Assembly (NCBI GenBank): GCA_003133425.1 | Contig: PKXI01000248.1 | Location: 13,055 to 77,054 of the forward strand | DNA length: 64,000 bases | Source: Acidobacteriaceae bacterium | Lineage (GTDB): Bacteria; Acidobacteriota; Terriglobia; Terriglobales; Acidobacteriaceae | Direction of reading: 5' to 3' | Shown here: one piece after another, positions 20,116-27,231 of the stretch | How the letters are laid out: each line of letters begins with the position of its first letter | How positions within the stretch are numbered: position 1 is the stretch's first letter | The notes under the pieces: generated by a model | What the model was told of the DNA's origin: nothing | Seen by the model: only the letters and a program-made list of their open reading frames with translations | The model's database searches: none | Position numbers and translations under genes: made by a program

Positions 20116-21434
20116 AGTAAGCTGCTGGTTCCTACAGCTTCGCGAAGCTGTTCGAGCGCGAGCAGGTAGGATGCGAGCGCCTGGCGGTAGCCAAGTTGTG
20201 TTGATCGATAACTGCGCTCTGCATCGAGAAAGTCAAGCAGGCTCGCTGCGCCGTGCCTGTAGGCGTATTCGCTGATATCGCGGGATTGCTGGGCCTCGTC
20301 AAGATAGCCCGAACGGTACAGTCCGACGATCCGATCATTGGCGCGCACGCTCTCAAACGCGTCTCTCACATCCGTTAACACCTGCCCACTTGCGAACAAC
20401 TGCTGCTCCTGGGCTTGCGTGATGGCAAAACCGGCGCGTGCAATCTCCCCCTGGTTGCGGTCGAAAATCGGCAGTTGGATCTGCCCGAAGAGTGAGACGT
20501 CGTTGAGATATCCAAGGTGCGTATAACTCGCCTGGCCAGTAACGTCTCTCTTGCCAATTGCCTTTTGCAGCTCAAGCTGGCTATTTGCGGCCGTCAATCC
20601 TAACCTGGCCGCTCGCAAATCGGGCCTGTCTTGCAGAGCCTTCGCCTGAAAATCCTCGAGGTTGCCTTTCATCGGCAAGTAATCGAACGACCCTCCTACG
20701 TCGTAGTCCGGGCCTATCGATTCATATCCGAGCAGTTGCCGCAAGTCTGACAGTGCCTGCACCCTGGCCAGTTGTGCCGCGGAGACATCACTCTGGAACT
20801 GAAGCACCTGAAGTTTGATCTTCAGCAGATCGCCCTCGCCGATGTCACCCGCTTTGTAACGTGCTTCGCCGATATCTACGGTGTTTTGAAAACTCTTGAG
20901 ATCTTGCGTCGCCAACTCCAGAGTCGATTCGGCGAGTTCAACGTTGATAAACTGCGAGGCAACGCTAAAGGTAAGAGTGCGTTCATTGTCCGTAACTTGA
21001 GACCGGGTCACGGCCGTCACGTCCTTGGCCGCCTGCAAGCGGTGTTGCCGCTTCTTGCCGCGCTCAAACAGATAACTGACTCCAAGATCAAACTGCGCCG
21101 TATTGTCCAGGTAATCACCGCTGAATTGACTCGGCTGGAAGACCGGCAAGAACTGCGAGTCCCCCAGCAGCACTGGATTCGGACGCAGGTTGGCCGTTGT
21201 TTCTTCCGCCTGGTTCTGTTGAATCACCGTTCGGGCAGCCAGCAGGGTGTGATTGTGCTGGAGCGCCATCTGAATGGCCTCATCGAGCGAAACCGTCACA
21301 GCTCCTGGATTCTGAGCAAGCGTATTTGCCTGCGGGGCCGGGGGCGACGACGGCGGAATTTGAGCAGGAGAAGGTACTACAAAGAAAAACGCCGAGACGT
21401 GCGCAATAAAAAAACATAAACGTTGCAAACGCAT
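20112..21434 (-). CDS. czcC: TolC-family outer-membrane efflux protein (CzcC-like)
   Basis: A 440-residue channel subunit. ATG at 21434 is preferred to a TTG six bases earlier; AGGAGG lies ten bases upstream. A type I signal peptide (about 24 residues) is followed by a Pro-rich linker and two internally similar helical halves, each with the L-x-x-A-x2-N-x2-L pattern (TVSLDEAIQMALQHNHTLL; DRPDLRAARLGLTAANSQLEL). The end has YRQALASYLLALEQLREAVG, typical of the family. There is no lipobox. It is the first gene of the czcCBA-like operon and is preceded by a small Cys/His membrane-protein gene on the same strand. Confidence 0.9.
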   Translation of the reverse strand: MRLQRLCFFIAHVSAFFFVVPSPAQIPPSSPPAPQANTLAQNPGAVTVSLDEAIQMALQHNHTLLAARTVIQQNQAEETTANLRPNPVLLGDSQFLPVFQPSQFSGDYLDNTAQFDLGVSYLFERGKKRQHRLQAAKDVTAVTRSQVTDNERTLTFSVASQFINVELAESTLELATQDLKSFQNTVDIGEARYKAGDIGEGDLLKIKLQVLQFQSDVSAAQLARVQALSDLRQLLGYESIGPDYDVGGSFDYLPMKGNLEDFQAKALQDRPDLRAARLGLTAANSQLELQKAIGKRDVTGQASYTHLGYLNDVSLFGQIQLPIFDRNQGEIARAGFAITQAQEQQLFASGQVLTDVRDAFESVRANDRIVGLYRSGYLDEAQQSRDISEYAYRHGAASLLDFLDAERSYRSTQLGYRQALASYLLALEQLREAVGTSSLL

Positions 21435-21507
21435 AGGCAATCAGCCTCCTTCACGAGAGACATGCACTGATTGAGCGTGCCTATAAGGCACGGAAGGTAG
21501 GAGAAGC

Positions 21508-21777
21508 CTAGGCGGGGGGTGCGCGGGCTGGAATCTGCCGTAAGGTTGCGCGAGCTATCGAGCGAATGTATTGATGTCCAGGACCGGTCCCGACTGGAAC
21601 CAGAACACATGCGCGGACGCCTGCCACTATGGTCGAGATCGCAATGTGGCAAAGCGAACAAGTTTCCTGGGAACCCTTGACGTGATGATGCCATACCATC
21701 CCGGACGTCATGCCCAGCAACAGCACTATAAGCACCAGTGGAAGAACCACACGCCAAATTTGCTTTTCGCTATACAT
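21508..21777 (-). CDS. Small Cys/His membrane protein upstream of metal efflux operon
   Basis: An 89-residue protein with one hydrophobic segment (residues 9-26, VVLPLVLIVLLLGMTSGM), then WHHHVKGSQETCSLCHIA and a second mildly hydrophobic segment, ending with a basic Arg/Pro tail. The His triplet and CSLCH could bind a metal; this is reminiscent of small DUF2946-like proteins found beside metal resistance genes, although I cannot confirm the family. It is on the same strand as czcCBA, 73 bases upstream, so it may be the first gene of that transcript. The ribosome site is weak. Confidence 0.6.
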   Translation of the reverse strand: MYSEKQIWRVVLPLVLIVLLLGMTSGMVWHHHVKGSQETCSLCHIAISTIVAGVRACVLVPVGTGPGHQYIRSIARATLRQIPARAPPA

Positions 21778-22035
21778 TCTTGAGACTGAATTCAGAGACG
21801 TTACTCTGAATATGAATCAGTGTAGTCCATAATCCATATTCTTGGATACTTGGGCCCCAAACCCATAGGATTGCCACGATAACACGAACATTTAGACCGC
21901 GCACATACAACTTAGGCAGCGCAGGACTTACGGTGATGCAATTAGTTAGGCCCTATGACAGAATCGTTCCCCAAACATCTTAGGGCTGTATTTGAATCGC
22001 TCCGTCGATCTTTCTATCTCCTGTACGGTTCAAGG
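21778..22035. other. Intergenic stretch 3' of truncated GH31 gene
   Basis: About 260 bases lying between the small Cys/His gene and the premature end of the GH31 fragment. No GH31 coding sequence, insertion-sequence end or other recognisable gene is seen. It probably contains the promoter of the metal efflux operon and the deletion scar of the GH31 gene. Confidence 0.35.
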
Positions 22036-22947
22036 TCATTCGTCCTGGCTCGCATAGCGCTCCTTGCACTGAATGTAGCCATAAGCCGCCTTGGGCAGCA
22101 TCGGCGTGGGCCCCGTAAGCGATCGGTACCCAGCATAGATCTCGTCCGCCGTGGCGCCCGCGATCACAAAGAACGAAACCCGGTCCCCCACTTCAGAAGT
22201 CCAGCGGGTCTGCTCGTTGAATCCCGGCTCGATCGTTGTCTTCGATGGATTATTCCAAACCAGCCCGTAGCCCTTGTTCGTCACCAAGAACGGCACGCAA
22301 CTGCTGGGACCGCCCGGCGAAGTGTAGTCCTGCCAGCAGTGAACCGGGTGCCCGCGATGATCGAGGAATCCCCCATGGTTTTGTCCCAGCCCGTAGTAGT
22401 GCTCGTCGTCTGGCGAAGCAAATGTCGCTCCAACAACATAGAACTCAGGGTCGGTAGAACGGCGATCGCGGGCCAGGTCGGCCGTCCCTTCCTTTTGATT
22501 GGGCACCCCCTGAGACCAACCGGTCATCTCCAACAGCTTCTTTCCTTCCGGTGTCCGCAGCGTAATGTGGCCGCCCGGCGCGGACCCGTTGAAGTACTTT
22601 GAAATGTCGACCTGCGTCTGAACAGGTGGATGGGAAGGAGGCAGATCCTTATCCACCGTGGCCACAATCCTCTCCGACCGGTACATATCGGCCCGCTCTG
22701 TCTGGCTTGCGGTCCAGCCCGCAGCCGCCGGCGCACCCACAAAGCCGTATCCCGGCCCCGCCAGAGCGGCATCCGGGCCAAGACTCAAGGTCACACGCAG
22801 GATATTGGGCCCGTAGGGCTCAAGGACGATCGTGCTGGCGCCGCGCGTTAGGACCACCCGGCTCTCCTGGGCACTCAGAACCACCCCTTCAAGCAGGATC
22901 GCGACTAAGAAGAAAAGCGCACTGCCACGGCGAACAAATGAAAACAT
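22036..22947 (-). pseudogene. Truncated GH31 alpha-glycosidase (N-terminal domain only)
   Basis: 303 residues from an ATG at 22947 with GGAG eight bases upstream and a signal peptide (FSFVRRGSALFFLVAILLEGVVLSAQ). The sequence is the N-terminal beta-sandwich of a GH31 enzyme (alpha-xylosidase/alpha-glucosidase type): YGLGQNHGGFLDHRGHP, then PFLVTNKGYGLVWNNPSKT. It continues into PKAAYGYIQCKERYASQDE and then stops at TGA. In intact GH31 proteins the (A)xGxxQxxxRYxSQ segment is the beginning of the catalytic barrel, so at least 350-400 residues, including both catalytic Asp residues, are missing. The sequence 3' of the stop shows no remnant. It is probably non-functional as an enzyme, although the remaining carbohydrate-binding-like domain could still be secreted. 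Confidence 0.85.
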
Positions 22948-23368
22948 TCCTGCATCTCCAGTTGCCGCGCACTCGCGGCAGTCGATTCTTGCGCAGCAGG
23001 CCTCCGTAATGGCGCTGGCGCGCAGCCGCAAAACTCGGCGGGAATCTCTTTTTGAGTCGCTTCAATACTACTCTGGATCGTCCAATAAACAGTCGAGCAT
23101 CACTTTATCCCATTGTGACTTAACAAATAACTGGCTACCCCCAACAAATACTCTAATGGTCCATGAGCGGCCGCTGCGGAAAAAGAGGTGCCCCTTAGCT
23201 CGCAGAGGCGATTAATATGAGGTAAAGTCATTCGGCAAAAGTACTGTCTCTGAGATGGCACTCAGCGCGTTGGTCCTCGCTGGCGGCCGCTTCGGCGTAG
23301 CATTGGTACCGGCCTGACGTATAGACTGACCTGCGCTTGAATCGAGCGCAGTTTAAAGGGATAGAAAT
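22948..23368. other. Divergent intergenic region upstream of the URO-D operon
   Basis: About 420 bases between the GH31 fragment and the plus-strand operon. It contains no supportable gene. It should hold the promoters for both directions, but no consensus pair stands out. Confidence 0.35.
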
Positions 23369-23503
23369 ATGGCGCAATCGAACACTCTGTACAATGCAAC
23401 TCGCAGCGGCGATGCAAAAATCCTGCACGCCACTAATAAAGGCCCGCTCTGTGGACCTGTCAAGCGGAGGGGGCAGCCCGATGATTCGCCTGTTCTATCT
23501 TGA
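23369..23503 (+). CDS. Possible 44-residue leader ORF overlapping the first URO-D gene
   Basis: ATG at 23369 with AAAGGG eight bases upstream opens 44 codons (MAQSNTLYNATRSGDAKILH..., ending SPVLS) and closes 23 bases inside the following gene, in another frame. The ribosome site is better than that of any other early start here. It may be a translated leader coupled to the next gene, or simply chance. No homologue is recognised. Confidence 0.3.
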   Translation: MAQSNTLYNATRSGDAKILHATNKGPLCGPVKRRGQPDDSPVLS

Positions 23504-24575
23504 TCTTGCAGCGCGCGGTCTGCGCATGCCCATCGGCGCCGACCTGGTAATGCACGAAGAGGTCGAACCCGAGAAAGTTCGCAACAACGGTCAGGCTCTT
23601 GGCCGTGTCATCGAGAGAACAGCGCGCCGCTGGGGCACCCCGCTCGCCGTTCCGCTCATGGACCTCCGGCTCGAAAAAACCGATCTGCTGGCAATGGCTG
23701 GCGTCTCCTCGACCGAGGCCGAGGCCTTTCACTTCACCTCGCCCCTGCATGAAACTGTGGTTGCCACCTTGTGTGGCGAGCAGACTGTGCCTCTTTGTGC
23801 CGGAAGCGTTGCCCGCGACCAGGCGCTCGCATACATCAGCGCACAACCCGATCTGGTTCCCGTGGGAATGGCCATCGGACCGTTCTCTTTGACAACGCGG
23901 CTCATGGCGGACCCCATTACTGCAACAGCGCTGTCGGGATCCGGAATCGAAGCGGAAGACTCGGACGAAGTAAAACTACTTTGGCAATGCCTGCGCGTTT
24001 CCGAAGCTGCTGTGCTCCGTTCCCTGCGCAGCCAGATCCGGCATGGCGCCAGGGCCATCATGATCTGCGAACCCACTGCGAGCAAAGCGTTCATCTCTCC
24101 CCGCCAGCTCAAGGCCGGCTCGAACCTCTTCGAACGCCTGGTAATGGAACCGAATCTGCGCCTTAAGGCCGCGCTTACTGACGCCGGATGCGACCTGATC
24201 TTCCACGACTGCGGAGAACTGATCGACCCCATGGTGGAAGCCTTCGCGCAACGCCTGCATCCCGTCATTCTCAGTCTGGGCAGCTCGCGCAAGCTCTGGG
24301 AGGATGCTCGTCTTGTACCCAAAGATGTTGTGCTCTACGGCAACCTTCCCACCAAGTCGTTCTACTCCGACGGCGCCATGCCGATTGATGAGGTGGTTCG
24401 CCGCACAGAAGAATTAGTCGCCAACATGAAAGCCTGCGGCCATCCTCATATCGTAGGCTCAGAATGCGATGTTTTGTTCGTGCCCGAAGCTCAGGACACG
24501 ATTAGGAAGAAAGTGGACGCAATGATGACCCGGGCTGCAGCGAATACGGGCGGAAGTCTCCCTGTACGACTATGA
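23481..24575 (+). CDS. Uroporphyrinogen decarboxylase-superfamily protein (methyltransferase-like)
   Basis: About 364 residues in the URO-D/MtaA/CmuA superfamily, starting LYLDLAARGLRMPIGADLV-like at the N-terminus and carrying FHDCGELIDPMVEAF and the closing GSECDVLFVPEAQDTIRKKV. ATG at 23481 is selected because GGAGG lies ten bases upstream; longer starts have no ribosome site. It is not a true HemE: the Arg-rich substrate-binding N-terminus of HemE (P-V-W-x-M-R-Q-A-G-R) is absent. It is distinct from the next two genes, with which it forms an operon (gap 28 bases). Superfamily members include corrinoid-dependent methyltransferases; here H-D-C could supply part of a zinc site. Substrate unknown. 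Confidence 0.75.
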   Translation: MIRLFYLDLAARGLRMPIGADLVMHEEVEPEKVRNNGQALGRVIERTARRWGTPLAVPLMDLRLEKTDLLAMAGVSSTEAEAFHFTSPLHETVVATLCGEQTVPLCAGSVARDQALAYISAQPDLVPVGMAIGPFSLTTRLMADPITATALSGSGIEAEDSDEVKLLWQCLRVSEAAVLRSLRSQIRHGARAIMICEPTASKAFISPRQLKAGSNLFERLVMEPNLRLKAALTDAGCDLIFHDCGELIDPMVEAFAQRLHPVILSLGSSRKLWEDARLVPKDVVLYGNLPTKSFYSDGAMPIDEVVRRTEELVANMKACGHPHIVGSECDVLFVPEAQDTIRKKVDAMMTRAAANTGGSLPVRL

Positions 24576-24603
24576 AATTGGCAGCAAAGACTGGATTGAA
24601 AGC

Positions 24604-25896
24604 ATGAATGCGAACAATTCGATATCTTTAGCGAATGGGACGGCGAGCCACGAGCGTCTCGCAAACGCGCTGAACCACAAACAGCCCGACCGCATCCCCA
24701 TCGACTTTGGCGGAACTTCCGTCACCGGCATCCATGTCAGTTGCGTCGCTGCCCTGCGCGACTATTACGGGCTTGAGAAGCGGCCCGTGCGTGTTCACGA
24801 GCCATCCCAGATGCTGGGCCTCGTGGATGAAGATCTGCAGGATGCCATGGGCGTGGATGTGACGGCCGTCTTCCGGCGAGGCGCCAAGTGGGGCTTCCCG
24901 TTGGAGCGTTGGAAGACGTGGCAGTTCAACGAACTGGAAGTGCTGGTGCCGGGGGACTTCAATACCACGATCGATGTCAATGGCGACACGCTGGTCTATC
25001 CGGAGGGCGACACCACGGTCCCACCCAGCGGCCGCATGCCGAAGGATGGCTATTTCTTCGATTGCATAGTTCGCCAGGAACCGCTCGACGAAGACCATCT
25101 GAATCCTGAAGACAATATGGAAGAGTTCCGCTCCATCTCGCAGGCGGACGTCGACTACCTGGCAGCCGCGGCGAATGAGGCGGCTACCAAGGGCCGCGGT
25201 GTGATCGCGGGCTTTGGCGGAACAGCGTTCGGCGACATCTCGCTGGTTCCGGGTCCGGCGCTCAAATATCCCAAAGGCATACGCGACATTACAGAATGGT
25301 ACGTCTCAACTAGGAGCCGCCAGGACTACATCCACAAGGTCTTTGAGCGCCAATGCGAAATCGCCCTGGAAAATCTCGAGCGCATCTACGCAGCGGTAGG
25401 TGACCAGGTGCAGGCAGTCTACCTTTGCGGCACGGATTTCGGCACCCAGACCTCCGCATTCTGTTCCGTCAAGACCCTGCGCGATCTGTACTTTCCCTAC
25501 TACAAACAGATCAACGACTGGATCCACGCGCACACACCGTGGAAGACCTTCAAGCATTCCTGCGGTGCGGTCTCTAAGTTCATTCCCACATTTATTGAGG
25601 CGGGCTTTGACATTCTTAATCCGGTGCAATGTTCGGCAACCGGAATGGAACCGGAGCAGTTGAAAGCTAATTATGGCGATCAGCTGGTCTTCTGGGGTGG
25701 AGGAGTCGACACGCAGCAGACGCTCCCCTTCGGAACGCCAGCCGAAGTGCGGGAGCAGGTTCTGCGCCGCTGCGAAATCTTCGCGCCCGGCGGAGGATTC
25801 GTCTTCAATTCGATCCACAACGTGCAGGCGCAGACTCCGGTAGAAAATATCGTCGCCATGCTCGACGCTGTCCACGAATTCAACGGGAGAATGTAA
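24604..25896 (+). CDS. URO-D-family MtaA/CmuA-like protein, tandem copy 1
   Basis: 430 residues. The N-terminus RLANALNHKQPDRIPIDFGG is the standard opening of MtaA/CmuA-type URO-D proteins (A-L-x-H-K-x-P-D-R-I-P). The C-terminal third has FKHSCGAVSKFI followed by NPVQCSATGMEP: H-x-C then Cys about 24 residues on, as in the zinc-binding H-x-C...C of corrinoid:thiol methyltransferases. VFWGGGVDTQQTLPFGTP follows and is conserved in the group. It closely resembles the next gene (by eye about four of five residues identical). Members of this family transfer methyl groups from methylated corrinoid proteins, but no corrinoid protein is encoded in this window, so the reaction is unassigned. Confidence 0.8.
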   Translation: MNANNSISLANGTASHERLANALNHKQPDRIPIDFGGTSVTGIHVSCVAALRDYYGLEKRPVRVHEPSQMLGLVDEDLQDAMGVDVTAVFRRGAKWGFPLERWKTWQFNELEVLVPGDFNTTIDVNGDTLVYPEGDTTVPPSGRMPKDGYFFDCIVRQEPLDEDHLNPEDNMEEFRSISQADVDYLAAAANEAATKGRGVIAGFGGTAFGDISLVPGPALKYPKGIRDITEWYVSTRSRQDYIHKVFERQCEIALENLERIYAAVGDQVQAVYLCGTDFGTQTSAFCSVKTLRDLYFPYYKQINDWIHAHTPWKTFKHSCGAVSKFIPTFIEAGFDILNPVQCSATGMEPEQLKANYGDQLVFWGGGVDTQQTLPFGTPAEVREQVLRRCEIFAPGGGFVFNSIHNVQAQTPVENIVAMLDAVHEFNGRM

Positions 25897-25937
25897 GAGC
25901 GGTCAGCTGGAAATGCAAGAAAGGGCAAGACGGCAGC

Positions 25938-27212
25938 ATGACAACTGCAACGGAGACAACCAGCCGTGAGCGGCTTGCAATCTCACTGAATCACAAGCAG
26001 CCCGATCGCATTCCCATCGACTTTGGTGGAACTGCCGTGACCGGAGTGCATGCCAGTTGCGTAGCCGCGCTGCGCGACTATTACGGGCTTGAGAAGCGCC
26101 CCGTGCGCGTTCACGAACCGTTCCAGATGCTGGCCCTTCTGGATGACGATCTCAAGGACGCCATGGGACTCGATGTGACCGGCGTCTTCGCGCGCAACAC
26201 CATGTTCGGCTTCCCCGCGGAGCGATGGAAGCCTTGGCAGTTCAATGGCATTGAGGTGCTGGTTCCCGGGGACTTCAACATCACCGTGGACGACCGCGGC
26301 GACACGCTGATCTATCCCGAGGGCGACACAACAGCTCCGGCCAGTGGACGCATGCCGAAGGGCGGCTATTTCTTCGACTGCATTATTCGCCAGGAGCCGT
26401 TCGACGAAGACCATCTGAATCCCGAAGACAATACAGAGGAGTTCGAACCAATCGCGCAAGCGGATCTCGACCATCTGACGCGCGCGGCGAACGAAGCGGC
26501 CGCAACAGACCGCGGAGTCATCGCCGGCTTTGGAGGAACCGCGTTCGGCGACATTGCGCTTGTCCCAGGCCCGTTCCTCAAACATCCCAAAGGTATTCGC
26601 GACGTCACCGAATGGTATGTCTCCACCAGCAGCCGCCAGGCCTACGTGCATAAGATTTTCGAACACCAATGCGAAATCGCCATCGCGAATCTTGAACGCA
26701 TCTATGCTGCGGTCGGCGACAAGGTGCAGGTGGTCTTCATCTGCGGTACAGACTTCGGCACGCAGACCTCCGCATTCTGCTCCGTGAAAACCTTGCGCGA
26801 CTTGTACTTCCCCTACTACAAGCAGGTCAACGACTGGATTCACGCGCACACCCCGTGGAAAACCTTCAAGCATTCCTGCGGCGCCGTCTCGAAGTTTCTT
26901 CCGTCCTTTATCGAGGCAGGCTTCGACATCCTCAACCCGGTGCAGTGTTCGGCAACCGGCATGGAGCCCGAGCAACTGAAGGCGAACTATGGAGACCGTC
27001 TGGTCTTCTGGGGCGGAGGCGTTGACACGCAAAAGACACTGCCCTTCGGATCACCGGGCGAGGTGCGTGAGCAAGTCCTGCGCCGCTGCGAGATCTTCGC
27101 GCCTGGCGGCGGATTCGTTTTCAATTCGATTCATAACGTGCAAGCGCAGACGCCGGTTGAAAATATCGTCTCCATGCTCAACGCCGTGCACGAGTTCAAC
27201 GGAAGAAGCTGA
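25938..27212 (+). CDS. URO-D-family MtaA/CmuA-like protein, tandem copy 2
   Basis: 424 residues, paralogous to the preceding gene and 41 bases downstream of its stop. It keeps the N-terminal SLNHKQPDRIPIDFGG, the H-x-C...C set (FKHSCGAVSKFL, NPVQCSATGMEP) and FWGGGVDTQKTLPFG. Differences cluster at substrate-facing stretches of the first half (for example FARNTMFGFPAERWKPWQ versus FRRGAKWGFPLERWKTWQ), which suggests the copies may handle different substrates or form a heterodimer. It ends 19 bases before the GH67-like gene. Function unknown beyond superfamily. Confidence 0.8.
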   Translation: MTTATETTSRERLAISLNHKQPDRIPIDFGGTAVTGVHASCVAALRDYYGLEKRPVRVHEPFQMLALLDDDLKDAMGLDVTGVFARNTMFGFPAERWKPWQFNGIEVLVPGDFNITVDDRGDTLIYPEGDTTAPASGRMPKGGYFFDCIIRQEPFDEDHLNPEDNTEEFEPIAQADLDHLTRAANEAAATDRGVIAGFGGTAFGDIALVPGPFLKHPKGIRDVTEWYVSTSSRQAYVHKIFEHQCEIAIANLERIYAAVGDKVQVVFICGTDFGTQTSAFCSVKTLRDLYFPYYKQVNDWIHAHTPWKTFKHSCGAVSKFLPSFIEAGFDILNPVQCSATGMEPEQLKANYGDRLVFWGGGVDTQKTLPFGSPGEVREQVLRRCEIFAPGGGFVFNSIHNVQAQTPVENIVSMLNAVHEFNGRS

Positions 27213-27231
27213 AGTCAAGGGACCAATTACG

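Noticed and set aside
23481..27212. True HemE (uroporphyrinogen decarboxylase for haem) for any of the three URO-D genes
   Set aside because: The HemE N-terminal Arg-rich substrate motif is absent and the H-x-C...C set points to the methyltransferase branch. A haem role is not supported despite hemB in the window.
26989..27231. In-frame upstream extension of the GH67-like gene
   Set aside because: It lies fully within the preceding URO-D gene in another frame; the ATG at 27232 has a good ribosome site and starts a signal peptide.
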